Positions 40,978-49,368 of a stretch of 64,000 nt of DNA are shown piece by piece. Under the pieces are notes generated by a model, which ran no database searches, was not told the DNA's origin, and worked only from the letters and a program-made list of their open reading frames with translations. A program made the translations under genes and the position numbers. Position 1 is the stretch's first letter, and the number at the start of each line of letters is the position of its first letter. This DNA is from Flavobacterium sp. (lineage in GTDB: Bacteria; Bacteroidota; Bacteroidia; Flavobacteriales; Flavobacteriaceae). The stretch spans positions 1,181,033-1,245,032 of the forward strand of contig NZ_JAGIAV010000004.1 of NCBI RefSeq assembly GCF_017744675.1, read 5' to 3'.

Positions 40978-41556
40978 ATGAATCTCGTTTTCGCATCCAA
41001 CAACAAAAATAAAATCGCAGAAATTCAAAGCATGCTTCCTGAAAGCATTAAAATCTTAAGCTTAGAAGATATCAATTGTTTGGAAGACATTCCTGAAACT
41101 GCTGATACAATTGAAGGCAATGCCATTTTAAAAGCCGATTATGTAACTCAGAAATACGGTTACGATTGTTTTGCGGACGATACAGGATTGGAAGTTCACG
41201 CTCTAAATGGAGAACCAGGAGTATATTCTGCAAGATATGCAGGCGAGCAGAAAAATGCAGACGATAATATGAATAAGCTTTTGGACGCTTTAAAAAATGA
41301 GGAAAATCGTAGCGCCCAGTTCAAGACCGTTATCACTTTAAACCTAAAAGGAAAACAATATTTATTTACGGGAATTGCGGCAGGAGAAATTACACATGCC
41401 AAAACAGGAACAAATGGCTTTGGTTATGATCCTATTTTTAAACCTGAAAATTTTAATGAAACCTTTGCAGAACTGCCGTTAGAAACCAAAAACACTATAG
41501 GTCACCGCGGAAAAGCCGTTAAGCAACTCATTGATTTTCTGAATACCACAAAATAA
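40978..41556 (+). CDS. rdgB: XTP/dITP diphosphatase
   Basis: A 192-residue house-cleaning nucleoside triphosphate pyrophosphatase (HAM1/RdgB) that removes ITP, dITP and XTP in the cytosol. Conserved segments in order: VFASNNKNKIAEI (about 4-16, substrate loop), FADDTGLEVHALNGEPGVYSARYAG (catalytic acid residues, about 62-86 given in part), TGIAAGEI, TNGFGYDPIF and HRGKAVKQL. Length is normal. It follows a small membrane protein by 7 bp, so the two are probably co-transcribed. Confidence 0.93.
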   Translation: MNLVFASNNKNKIAEIQSMLPESIKILSLEDINCLEDIPETADTIEGNAILKADYVTQKYGYDCFADDTGLEVHALNGEPGVYSARYAGEQKNADDNMNKLLDALKNEENRSAQFKTVITLNLKGKQYLFTGIAAGEITHAKTGTNGFGYDPIFKPENFNETFAELPLETKNTIGHRGKAVKQLIDFLNTTK

Positions 41557-41731
41557 TTGTTTCAAATACAACATTTTAAGCTCTAAATTTTACATTTCAC
41601 GACGTAATTTTTAATCATTTTGGAGGTTTCTGACGAAAAATCATTACAACAAAACAGTAACTTTTTGATAATCAAATCATAACAAATCCATAAATCTTAA
41701 AATTGCATTAGTTTATCTGAATAATTAGCTG

Positions 41732-41739
41732 TAATTTTG
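41732..41739 (+). promoter_or_regulatory. -7 element of the DeaD-type helicase (TAATTTTG)
   Basis: TAATTTTG matches TAnnTTTG and lies 21 bp before ATG 41761. A TTG at 41703 is 26 bp upstream, somewhat long for a -33 element. It overlaps the frame upstream of 41761, so translation cannot begin there. Confidence 0.55.
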
Positions 41740-41760
41740 CACCCTATTTTAAATACATAT

Positions 41761-43677
41761 ATGAATAAATTTGAACAATTAGGATTGAATGAATCGTTAC
41801 TGAAGGCGATTTTAGATCTAGGATTTGAAAATCCGTCAGAGGTACAGGAAAAGGCGATTCCCCTATTATTGGAAAAAGACACAGATATGGTTGCGTTGGC
41901 TCAAACAGGGACAGGGAAAACGGCAGCTTTCGGTTTTCCGCTAATTCAAAAAATTGATGCTGACAATAGAAACACACAAGCATTAGTTTTATCGCCAACA
42001 CGAGAACTTTGTTTACAGATTACCAACGAACTTAAAAACTACTCAAAATACGAAAAAGGTATTAATGTGGTAGCAGTTTACGGCGGGGCTAGTATTACAG
42101 AGCAAGCCAGAGAGATTAAAAGAGGAGCACAAATCATTGTGGCTACTCCGGGGAGAATGCAAGACATGATTAACAGAGGTTTAGTTAACATTAAAAATAT
42201 AGATTACTGTATTCTTGATGAGGCTGATGAGATGTTAAACATGGGATTCTATGACGACATCGTATCTATCTTATCAGATACTCCAGATGAAAAAAGTACA
42301 TGGTTGTTTTCTGCAACTATGCCGCAAGAGGTTGCTAGAATTGCAAAACAATTCATGAGCGAACCATTAGAAATCACTGTAGGAACTAAAAATTCAGGTT
42401 CTTCTACAGTATCTCACGAATTTTACTTAGTAAATGCTCGTGATCGTTACGAAGCTTTAAAACGTTTAGCTGATGCTAATCCAGACATTTTCTCAGTAGT
42501 TTTCTGTCGTACAAAAAGAGACACGCAAGCTATTGCAGAAAAATTAATTGAAGATGGTTATAGCGCTGCTGCGTTACACGGAGATTTATCTCAGGCGCAA
42601 CGTGATGGTGTAATGAAATCATTCCGTGGAAGACAAATTCAGATGCTTGTTGCTACTGACGTTGCTGCACGTGGTATTGATGTTGATAATGTAACTCACG
42701 TTGTAAACTACCAATTACCTGACGAAATCGAAACGTACAACCACCGTTCTGGACGTACTGGTAGAGCAGGAAAATTAGGTACTTCTATTGTAATCGTTAC
42801 AAAAAGCGAGTTACGTAAAATTTCTTCTATCGAGAGAATCATCAAACAGAAATTTGAAGAAAAATCTATTCCATCTGGAATTGAAATCTGCGAAATTCAG
42901 TTATTGCACTTAGCAAACAAAATTAAAGATACTGAGGTTGATCACGAAATTGACAACTATTTGCCAGCAATCAACAATGTTCTTGAAGATTTATCTAAAG
43001 AAGAATTGATTAAGAAAATGGTATCAGTAGAATTTAACCGTTTCATCGCATACTACAAAAAGAACAGAGATATTTCTGTATCTGGTGGCGAAAGACGCGA
43101 AAGAGGTGATTCTGAACCAAGAGAATTCAGTAATAATGGCGCAGTTCGTTATTTCGTAAACATTGGTTCTAGAGACAACTTCGATTGGATGTCATTAAAA
43201 GATTACTTAAAAGAAACATTAGATTTAGGTCGTGATGATATCTTTAAAGTAGATGTAAAAGAAGGATTCTCTTTCTTTAATACTGATCCTCAATTTACTG
43301 ATAAAGTAATGGATGTTTTAAACAACGTTCAATTAGAAGGTCGTCGTATTAATGTTGAGATTTCTAAAAATGATGGCGGAGGAAGACGTGACCACAACAA
43401 CCGTGGAGGAAGACGTGATTCTGGCAGAAGAGATGGAAACTTTGCTCCAAGACGTGAAGGCGGATTCAGAGGCGATAGAAATTCTTCTAGAGACGGAGGT
43501 TCACGCGATGGCGGATCTCGTGACGGAGGTTTTAGAAGCGACAGAAACTCATCTTCAAGAAGAGAAGGCGGTTTTAGAAGTTCTGCTCCTAGAAGCGAAG
43601 GCGGATCAGATAGAGCTCCAAGACGTTCTGAAAACTTTGGCGATAGCTCAAGACCAAGAAGATCTAGAAGAGATTAA
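41761..43677 (+). CDS. deaD: DEAD-box RNA helicase with DbpA-like RNA-binding domain
   Basis: A 638-residue helicase of the DeaD/CsdA class, acting on ribosomal or structured mRNA. Start 41761 is set by the promoter element upstream. Motifs: FENPSEVQEKAIP (Q motif), AQTGTGKTAAF (I), PTRELCLQ (Ia), ATPGRM, DEADEMLNMGF (II), SATM (III), ATDVAARGIDVDNVTHVVNY (V) and HRSGRTGRAG (VI). After a linker (ISVSGGERRERGDSEPREF) there is a DbpA-type RNA-binding domain (AVRYFVNIGSRDNFDWMSLK ... LEGRRINVEISKND), then an Arg/Gly/Asp-rich RGG-like tail (RDGGSRDGG, RREGGFR). The gene symbol is at family level. A terminator hairpin follows. Confidence 0.92.
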   Translation: MNKFEQLGLNESLLKAILDLGFENPSEVQEKAIPLLLEKDTDMVALAQTGTGKTAAFGFPLIQKIDADNRNTQALVLSPTRELCLQITNELKNYSKYEKGINVVAVYGGASITEQAREIKRGAQIIVATPGRMQDMINRGLVNIKNIDYCILDEADEMLNMGFYDDIVSILSDTPDEKSTWLFSATMPQEVARIAKQFMSEPLEITVGTKNSGSSTVSHEFYLVNARDRYEALKRLADANPDIFSVVFCRTKRDTQAIAEKLIEDGYSAAALHGDLSQAQRDGVMKSFRGRQIQMLVATDVAARGIDVDNVTHVVNYQLPDEIETYNHRSGRTGRAGKLGTSIVIVTKSELRKISSIERIIKQKFEEKSIPSGIEICEIQLLHLANKIKDTEVDHEIDNYLPAINNVLEDLSKEELIKKMVSVEFNRFIAYYKKNRDISVSGGERRERGDSEPREFSNNGAVRYFVNIGSRDNFDWMSLKDYLKETLDLGRDDIFKVDVKEGFSFFNTDPQFTDKVMDVLNNVQLEGRRINVEISKNDGGGRRDHNNRGGRRDSGRRDGNFAPRREGGFRGDRNSSRDGGSRDGGSRDGGFRSDRNSSSRREGGFRSSAPRSEGGSDRAPRRSENFGDSSRPRRSRRD

Positions 43678-43698
43678 TAATTCGATTTCTTAAAATAC

Positions 43699-43740
43699 AA
43701 AATCCCAAATTCCAAATATAACTGGAACTTGGGATTTTTT
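43699..43740 (+). terminator. Terminator of the DeaD-type helicase
   Basis: An AATCCCAA-TTCCA stem pairs with TGGAA-TTGGGATT and is followed by T's. The half-units AATCCCAA/ATTCCAA are again 7-8 bp phased like the intergenic arrays. Confidence 0.75.
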
Positions 43741-43928
43741 TTATCTCTGAATTTCAGACTCCGTAAATGAGTTTTGTAACTCAAGACAATACCAATTAAT
43801 CTTTACTACCCTTTTTATTTAATTCAAAAAAGCAATACTGCAGCCTTTGTTAATTTTCTTATAATTAAATTCCCAGACTGCGAGATATTTAATCCCGATT
43901 TACTACTTTTAGAGCTTTAAATCAGGAT

Positions 43929-44702
43929 ATGAAATATTTCGCAGTTTTCTTTTTTACACTTCTCGCTAACTTTGGATTTGCGCAAGATACGCAACCAACA
44001 GTTCCACAAAGAGTTTCAGGTTATGTTATTAATGACAACAGCAAACAGCCGCTTGCTGGCGTAAATATCATTAACACCAATAAAGTGCGTGGTGCAAAAT
44101 CTGACGAAAAAGGATATTTTGAAATTGACGTGCAGGTCAACGACACGCTTCACTTTTCTATTCTAGGATTTCAATCGCTAAGAATCAGAGTAACAAATGA
44201 CTGGATCAAAAATAAAGTAACCAGAATTCAACTTACTGAAAAAGCAATTGCTTTGGAAGAAGTGGTTATTGCTCCTTTTTCTTTGACCGGATATCTTGAA
44301 ATTGACTCTAAATTAATTCCAACAAAAGAAAACTATCGTTATAGCATTTCTGGTCTTACACAAGGTTACGAAGCTGGAGAATATGCGCCAAATGCATTTG
44401 GAAAAGTTCTCGGTTCCATCTTCAACCCTGCCGATATGCTCTATAATTTCTTTGGAAAAAATGGAAAAGAACTCAAGAAGCTGAAGGAAATGAAAAAGGA
44501 TGATACCGTACGAACGCTTTTAGAATCAAAATACGATCGTGAAACGGTGGCCGTATTATTAGGCATTAGCAAGGATGAAATTCCAGAAATTATGCAGCGT
44601 TGCAATTATTCTGATTCTTTCATTCAAACTGCAAACGACCTCCAGATTATGGATGCAATCAGTGCTTGTTATGAACAATATAAAGTTTTGAAACGAAATT
44701 AA
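43929..44702 (+). CDS. Exported carboxypeptidase-regulatory-like domain protein
   Basis: A 257-residue protein with signal peptide MKYFAVFFFTLLANFGFAQ. Residues about 30-110 form a carboxypeptidase D regulatory-like (CarboxypepD_reg) domain: RVSGYVINDNSKQPLAGVNI, GAKSDEKGYFEIDVQVNDTLHFSILGFQ. The C-terminal half (YEAGEYAPNAFGKVLGSIFNPADMLYNF, KLKEMKKDDTVRTLL) is not recognised. Such domains often precede TonB plugs, but no barrel follows, so it is a soluble or anchored adaptor. An AT-rich stretch of ~190 bp separates it from the helicase. Confidence 0.75.
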   Translation: MKYFAVFFFTLLANFGFAQDTQPTVPQRVSGYVINDNSKQPLAGVNIINTNKVRGAKSDEKGYFEIDVQVNDTLHFSILGFQSLRIRVTNDWIKNKVTRIQLTEKAIALEEVVIAPFSLTGYLEIDSKLIPTKENYRYSISGLTQGYEAGEYAPNAFGKVLGSIFNPADMLYNFFGKNGKELKKLKEMKKDDTVRTLLESKYDRETVAVLLGISKDEIPEIMQRCNYSDSFIQTANDLQIMDAISACYEQYKVLKRN

Positions 44703-44721
44703 AATCATAACATAAAAAATC

Positions 44722-44746
44722 AATCCTCATTTTAAAATTGAGGATT
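44722..44746 (+). terminator. Terminator after the carboxypeptidase-like gene
   Basis: AATCCTCA-TTTT and AAAA-TTGAGGATT pair with a T run after; it also precedes the DHCW cupin gene. Confidence 0.8.
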
Positions 44747-44792
44747 TTTTTTGTTTTAAATGTAACTACTCACCAACCAAAACCACAAAAAA

Positions 44793-45131
44793 ATGTCTAC
44801 AATACCATTTCAGACGATTGATTGGAGTCAAATCGAAAAAACAGAACACACTGGAGAAACTGGAACTGCTTACTGGCAAACCATACAATTAGGCAGTTTG
44901 CGTGTTCGAAAAGTGGTTTACAGTAAAAATTATCTTGCTGATCATTGGTGTCAAAAAGGACACATTGTACATTGCTTAGAAGGAGCTTTTATAAGCGAAC
45001 TAGGAAACGGCGAAAAAATAACATTCACCAAAGGAATGACTTATATCGTTTCTGATGACATGAGTTCTCATCGTTCTATTACAGCAAAAGGAGTCGAACT
45101 GCTTATAATAGATGGGGATTTTTTAATTTAA
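44793..45131 (+). CDS. DHCW-motif cupin fold protein
   Basis: A 112-residue cupin-fold protein. The characteristic motif is NYLADHWCQKGHIVHCLEG (about 48-66): His, Cys and His form the likely metal-binding set of the family. The surrounding beta strands (GTAYWQTIQLGSLRVRKVVY, FISELGNGEKITFTKGMTYIV) complete the small barrel. I recognise the family as the DHCW-motif cupins of unknown function; a small-molecule binding or isomerase role is possible. It has no obvious operon partner. Confidence 0.8.
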   Translation: MSTIPFQTIDWSQIEKTEHTGETGTAYWQTIQLGSLRVRKVVYSKNYLADHWCQKGHIVHCLEGAFISELGNGEKITFTKGMTYIVSDDMSSHRSITAKGVELLIIDGDFLI

Positions 45132-45203
45132 AACTAAGTCTCAGTTTACAGTCTCAGTTGCAGTTTTATACAAACTGAACACTGAGACTGCGACTGAAAT
45201 CTT
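45132..45203. repeat. Inverted CAGTTT / AAACTG-type repeat
   Basis: Left: TCTCAGTTTACAGTCTCAGTTGCAG; right: AACTGAACACTGAGACTGCGACTGAAA. The two halves are inverse complements in pattern, with units of about 6-7 bp, between the convergent cupin and dipeptidase genes. It resembles the phased arrays but is more degenerate. Confidence 0.6.
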
Positions 45204-45204
45204 A

Positions 45205-46665
45205 TTATTTAACTGGAATATTAGAAAGAATTTCTAATACAAATTTCCAATATTTCTGTGCAGATGAAATACTTGCTCTTTCGTCCGGTGAGTGTGCTCC
45301 GTGAATTGTTGACCCAAAAGAAATCATATCCATATCTGGGTAATTCGTTCCTAAAATTCCACATTCTAAGCCAGCATGACAAGCTACAACTTTAGGCTGT
45401 TCGCCATTTTGTTTTTCGTAAATTTCTTTTAAAACTTCTAAAATCTCAGAGTTTACGTTTGGCGTCCATCCTGGATAAGAACCTGAAAGTTCTACTTCAC
45501 ATCCAACCAATTCGAAAGCAGAGCGCAACGAATTAGCCAAATCAAATTTTGAAGATTCAACAGAAGAACGCGTCAAACATCCTACTAAGATTTCTCCATC
45601 TTTAATCACTACACGAGCAATATTATTTGAAGTTTCAACTAAGTCAGCCATATCAGCACTCATTTTATAAACTCCATTTTGAGCCGCATAAATCGCTCTA
45701 ATAATTCCTTCTTGAACTCCTAAGTCCATTACCTTTTCAGGCAAATCACCTTTTACGATTTCAATAGTTAGATTCGGTTCCGTTGTTTTGTATTCTGCTT
45801 TGATATCAGAAATAATTTCTTGTATATCGTATACGTAAGCCTCATCAAACATTTGAGAAATAATTACTTTAGCAACACTTTCTCTCGGAATTGCATTTCT
45901 AAGACTTCCTCCGTTAATTTCTACAATCTGCAAACCAAAGTTTTCAAATGCATCAAACAACAAACGATTCATTATTTTGTTTGCGTTTCCTAAACCTTTA
46001 TGAATATCCATTCCCGAATGTCCTCCGTTTAGACCCTTTACCGTAATGGTATAACCTACAGAACCTTCTGGAACTTCTTCTTCATGATATGTTCTAGTTG
46101 CTGTTACATCAATTCCTCCAGCACATCCGATATCAATTTCATCGTCTTCTTCTGTATCTAAATTCAATAAAATCTGACCTTGCAAAATACCGCCTTTCAG
46201 GTTTAAAGCACCTGTCATTCCTGTCTCCTCATCAACAGTAAACAAAGCTTCGATTGCAGGATGCGGAATATCTTTACTTTCCAGAATAGCCATAATCGTT
46301 GCTACTCCTAGCCCATTATCAGCCCCAAGTGTAGTGCCACGTGCACGAACCCAGTCACCATCCACATACATATCGATTCCTTGCGTATCAAAATCGAAAA
46401 CAGTATCTGCATTTTTTTGATGCACCATATCTAAATGCCCCTGCATAACAATTGGCTTGCGATTTTCCATTCCTGGAGTAGCTGGTTTTCTGATTATTAC
46501 ATTTCTGATTTCATCTTCGAAAGTTTCTAAACCTAAACTGTTTCCAAAGTTCTTCATGAACTCAATTACACGCTCTTCTTTTTTTGATGGACGCGGAACG
46601 GCATTTAGATCTGCGAATTTGTTCCAAAGTGCTTTTGGTTCCAGATTTCTTATTTCTTGACTCAT
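45205..46665 (-). CDS. pepD: Aminoacyl-histidine dipeptidase (PepD, M20 family)
   Basis: A 486-residue cytosolic zinc dipeptidase that releases histidine-containing and other dipeptides. Start 46665 (MSQEIRNLEPKALWNKF) is preferred over the frame start at 46689. M20 motifs: QGHLDMVHQK (first metal His/Asp), LGADNGLGVATIMAI (bridging Asp), DEETGMTGALNLKG (catalytic and metal Glu), a lid domain around GGHSGMDIHKGLGNANKIM, and ACHAGLECGILGTNYPDMDMIS plus GSTIHGAHSPDERASIS near the C-terminus. Length matches E. coli PepD. A CAAAG 8-bp array lies just upstream. Confidence 0.92.
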   Translation of the reverse strand: MSQEIRNLEPKALWNKFADLNAVPRPSKKEERVIEFMKNFGNSLGLETFEDEIRNVIIRKPATPGMENRKPIVMQGHLDMVHQKNADTVFDFDTQGIDMYVDGDWVRARGTTLGADNGLGVATIMAILESKDIPHPAIEALFTVDEETGMTGALNLKGGILQGQILLNLDTEEDDEIDIGCAGGIDVTATRTYHEEEVPEGSVGYTITVKGLNGGHSGMDIHKGLGNANKIMNRLLFDAFENFGLQIVEINGGSLRNAIPRESVAKVIISQMFDEAYVYDIQEIISDIKAEYKTTEPNLTIEIVKGDLPEKVMDLGVQEGIIRAIYAAQNGVYKMSADMADLVETSNNIARVVIKDGEILVGCLTRSSVESSKFDLANSLRSAFELVGCEVELSGSYPGWTPNVNSEILEVLKEIYEKQNGEQPKVVACHAGLECGILGTNYPDMDMISFGSTIHGAHSPDERASISSAQKYWKFVLEILSNIPVK

Positions 46666-46699
46666 TATATTTTGTTTGATGTTTAACAATTATAAGTCT

Positions 46700-46720
46700 C
46701 AAAGTTACAAAGTTTCAAAG
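46700..46720. repeat. 8-bp phased array CAAAGnnn x3
   Basis: CAAAG cores at 46700, 46708 and 46716 in exact 8-bp phase, just upstream of pepD on its 5' side (reverse strand). Two CCACGAATT 9-mers follow at about 46730-46747. No inverted partner is visible, unlike most other arrays. Confidence 0.75.
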
Positions 46721-46902
46721 TCTTTTCGCCACGAATTCCACGAATTAGCACTAATCCTATTGAAATAAAAATACAATTCCACAAATACTTTTTTGTTACA
46801 TTTATTAGAAAACTATTAAATAACGGAAATTAGTAGAATTTCTACTAAACTTTTTTATCGGTTAATATTTGTATCTATATTTACTTATCTAAAAATTGTA
46901 CT

Positions 46903-47964
46903 GTGAAATCAAAATACGTTTTACCTTTATTCCTTCTTGTTCAGATTATTTTTTATAGAATCCTTCCGTACTTTCCTGATTTTGTAGAAGGCTTTTACAG
47001 CAAGAATTTATTCGTTAGGATTTCTCATTTTTCGAGAACAGTTTTAGGTAAAATTCCATTTTCTGTTGGAGATATTTTTTACGCGGTTTTGATGATCTCC
47101 ATTATTAGCTGGTTTTGGAGAATTAGAAAAACATGGAGTACAGATTGGAAAGATCATCTTTTAAAAATATTAGGCAAAATCTCTGTTTATTACTTTTTCT
47201 TTCATTTGCTTTGGGCTTTCAATTATTATCGAGAACCTCTTTTTCAAAAAATGGAAATAAGACGAGAATATACAGACGCTGATTTATTAGCTTTTACAAA
47301 AAGATTGATTGCAAAAACGAATGAAATTCAATTTCAAATTACAAAAAATAATAATTCAAAGATCGTTTTTCCTTATTCTCAACAAGAAGCTTTTCTGATG
47401 AATATAAATGGATATAAAAATTTATCCAAAGATTATCCCTACTTTGAGTATCAAACTTTAAGCGTAAAAAAATCATTATTTAGCCTACCATTGAGTTATA
47501 TGGGTTTTGGAGGTTATTTAAATCCATTTACAAATGAAGCTCAGGTGAACCATTTATTACCAATGTACAATTTTCCACAAACGACTTGTCATGAAATGGC
47601 GCATCAAATTGGCTTTGCAAGCGAAAGTGAATGCAACTTTATTGGGGTCTTGGCAACTACACGAAATGACAATCCTTACTTTAAATATTCTGGTTATACT
47701 TTGACTCTTAGCTATTGTTTAGGCATTTGGCATCAAAAAAATGAGCAGGTTTACAAACAATTAATAAAATCCGTTAATCCAGGTATTTTAAAAAATTATC
47801 AGGAAGATTATGATTTCAGTAAAAAATACAAAAGTCCCGCAGAACCTTTTTTCAAATTTTTATATGACAATTTCTTGAAATCTAACAATCAGAAAGACGG
47901 AATGGACAGTTACAGCAAGTTTATCGATTTGATGATTAATTATTATAAAACGAGAAAATTATAA
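46903..47964 (+). CDS. DUF3810 putative membrane zinc metalloprotease
   Basis: A 353-residue membrane protein starting at GTG 46903 (VKSKYVLPLFLLVQIIFYRIL); no earlier start is credible. Hydrophobic segments at about 5-20, 53-70 and 88-105. The family motif is the zincin site HEMAHQIGFASESECNFIGVL (His-Glu-x-x-His then Glu), preceded by LNPFTNEAQVNHLLPMYNFPQTTC. I recognise it as DUF3810, a Bacteroidota family that carries an apparently intact HExxH metalloprotease motif; substrate unknown. It has a C-terminal soluble tail. Confidence 0.85.
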   Translation: MKSKYVLPLFLLVQIIFYRILPYFPDFVEGFYSKNLFVRISHFSRTVLGKIPFSVGDIFYAVLMISIISWFWRIRKTWSTDWKDHLLKILGKISVYYFFFHLLWAFNYYREPLFQKMEIRREYTDADLLAFTKRLIAKTNEIQFQITKNNNSKIVFPYSQQEAFLMNINGYKNLSKDYPYFEYQTLSVKKSLFSLPLSYMGFGGYLNPFTNEAQVNHLLPMYNFPQTTCHEMAHQIGFASESECNFIGVLATTRNDNPYFKYSGYTLTLSYCLGIWHQKNEQVYKQLIKSVNPGILKNYQEDYDFSKKYKSPAEPFFKFLYDNFLKSNNQKDGMDSYSKFIDLMINYYKTRKL

Positions 47965-47973
47965 GTTGGCCAC

Positions 47974-48058
47974 AGATTTAAATGATTAAAAGGATAATAA
48001 AGTCTTTCCCTTATTATTCTCAAAAAATAAAAATCATTTAAATCTTTTTAATCAATGG
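47974..48058. repeat. Inverted 9-bp phased arrays
   Basis: AGATTTAAA, TGATTAAAA, GGATAATAA (47974-48000) and AATCATTTA, AATCTTTTT, AATCAATGG (48032-48058), each in strict 9-bp phase and inverted to one another. They fill the space between the DUF3810 and sigma-factor genes. Confidence 0.75.
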
Positions 48059-48117
48059 CAAAAAAAAAATAGAACACCAACTGTAACAAAAATGATTTCA
48101 TAAGTACTAATATAAAT

Positions 48118-48612
48118 ATGAGCGGAAATCTAGAACAATCATTTGTTGCGCAGCTGCAGGCAAATCAGAATATAATCCACAAGATTTGTAGATTATATAC
48201 TGATGGTGAAGACGCACACAAAGATCTGTTTCAAGAAATCACTATTCAGCTCTGGAAAGCTTATCCAAAATTTAGAGGCGACAGTAAATTTTCGACCTGG
48301 ACGTATCGTGTTGCCTTAAACACAGCAATTACCTTATACCGAAAAACCAAAAGAACTATATCTACCGTAGATTATGAAAACCATCAGCATTTTGTAAAAG
48401 ATGTTGACTACAATTATGAAGAAGAAGAACAGATTAAACTGATGTATAAAGCAGTTTATCAATTGAATGACATCGAAAAGGCATTAGTTTTTATGTATTT
48501 AGAAGACAAAGATTATCAAGAAATAGCTGAAACCTTAGGAATCAGTGAAGTGAATGCGCGCGTGAAAATGAACAGAATTAAGGGGAAACTTAAAAAAATA
48601 CTAAATCCTTAA
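48118..48612 (+). CDS. RNA polymerase sigma factor, ECF family (second copy)
   Basis: A 164-residue ECF sigma factor. Region 2: KICRLYTDGEDAHKDLFQEI then FSTWTYRVALNTAITLYRKTKR; region 4: LNDIEKALVFMYLEDKDYQEIAETLGI and recognition helix SEVNARVKMNRIKGKLKKI. A membrane protein follows 8 bp downstream, the usual place for the anti-sigma factor. Its regulon is unknown; distinct from the sigma factor at 18659-19243 (about 30 residues shorter). Confidence 0.88.
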   Translation: MSGNLEQSFVAQLQANQNIIHKICRLYTDGEDAHKDLFQEITIQLWKAYPKFRGDSKFSTWTYRVALNTAITLYRKTKRTISTVDYENHQHFVKDVDYNYEEEEQIKLMYKAVYQLNDIEKALVFMYLEDKDYQEIAETLGISEVNARVKMNRIKGKLKKILNP

Positions 48613-48620
48613 AAATTATT

Positions 48621-49253
48621 ATGAAAGAACTGGATTTACTAAAAAAAGACTGGCAAAAGAACTCTGATTCTTTTCAACAAATTTCTGAAACTGAAATCTA
48701 TAAGATGATTCACAAAAAATCATCATCTATTGTAAAATGGATTTTGATTATCAGCATTTTGGAAATTTCTTTCTGGACGTTTTCAAACTTATTTATCAAT
48801 ACAGATGATGTATTGCATAAAATTAATCATCCTGAGATTGTTACTGCTTTAGAATTTCTTACCTACTTCAATTATGTTGTAGTACTTATTTTTGTTTACA
48901 TTTTCTACAAAAACTATAAAACCATTTCGACTATAGTAGCCACAAAATCTTTGATGAGCGCTATTTTAAAGACTCGTAAAACAGTTCAATACTATGTTTG
49001 GTACAATTTAGGAATGATTGTGATTACCGCTATCTTGAGTTTCTTTATTGCTTTTGTCTATAATCCGGATATGGAATTCCTTAGAGAAAAATTGGCCATG
49101 AACGGAAAAGCAATGTTCGTAACAATCGGCATATTATTCCTAGTAATTTTAGGTTTCTTCGGATTGTTCTGGTGTTTCTACAGAATTATCTATGGAACGC
49201 TTTTACGCAGATTGTATGCGAATTATAAAGAGCTGAAGAAGATAGATTTCTAA
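48621..49253 (+). CDS. Membrane partner of the ECF sigma factor (putative anti-sigma)
   Basis: A 210-residue protein: soluble N-terminus (MKELDLLKKDWQKNSDSFQQ) and four hydrophobic segments at about 38-58 (WILIISILEISFWTFSNLF), 76-93 (TYFNYVVVLIFVYIFYK), 121-145 (YYVWYNLGMIVITAILSFFI) and 163-190 (FVTIGILFLVILGFFGLFW). It starts 8 bp after the sigma gene, so co-translation is likely. It resembles membrane anti-sigma partners of Bacteroidota sigma factors in layout only; no ZAS zinc motif is visible. Confidence 0.65.
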   Translation: MKELDLLKKDWQKNSDSFQQISETEIYKMIHKKSSSIVKWILIISILEISFWTFSNLFINTDDVLHKINHPEIVTALEFLTYFNYVVVLIFVYIFYKNYKTISTIVATKSLMSAILKTRKTVQYYVWYNLGMIVITAILSFFIAFVYNPDMEFLREKLAMNGKAMFVTIGILFLVILGFFGLFWCFYRIIYGTLLRRLYANYKELKKIDF

Positions 49254-49258
49254 AGATG

Positions 49259-49287
49259 CTAAGATTCTGAGATTCTAAGGTTCTAAG
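49259..49287. repeat. 8-bp phased array nnnCTAAG x4
   Basis: Cores CTAAG, CTGAG, CTAAG, CTAAG at 49259, 49267, 49275, 49283. Phase minus one reads TAAAG at 49251 and contains the stop codon of the preceding gene. AACAGAGT occurs twice in 8-bp phase just after, and three 7-mers (AACCTGA, AACTTGA, AACAAGA) at 49338-49358. No CTTAG arm opposes it. Confidence 0.8.
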
Positions 49288-49368
49288 TTTTTTTTTAAGT
49301 TACAAAATAACAGAGTAACAGAGTTTCTCTAACTTTAAACCTGAAACTTGAAACAAGAAAAAACTAAA

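Noticed and set aside
41737..41760. Upstream start of the DeaD-type helicase
   Set aside because: It overlaps TAATTTTG at 41732-41739, so ATG 41761 is used.
41744..42001. Reverse-strand open frames within the DeaD-type helicase and other genes
   Set aside because: They are antisense shadows of real genes with no promoter or family resemblance; similar shadows across the window were left out.
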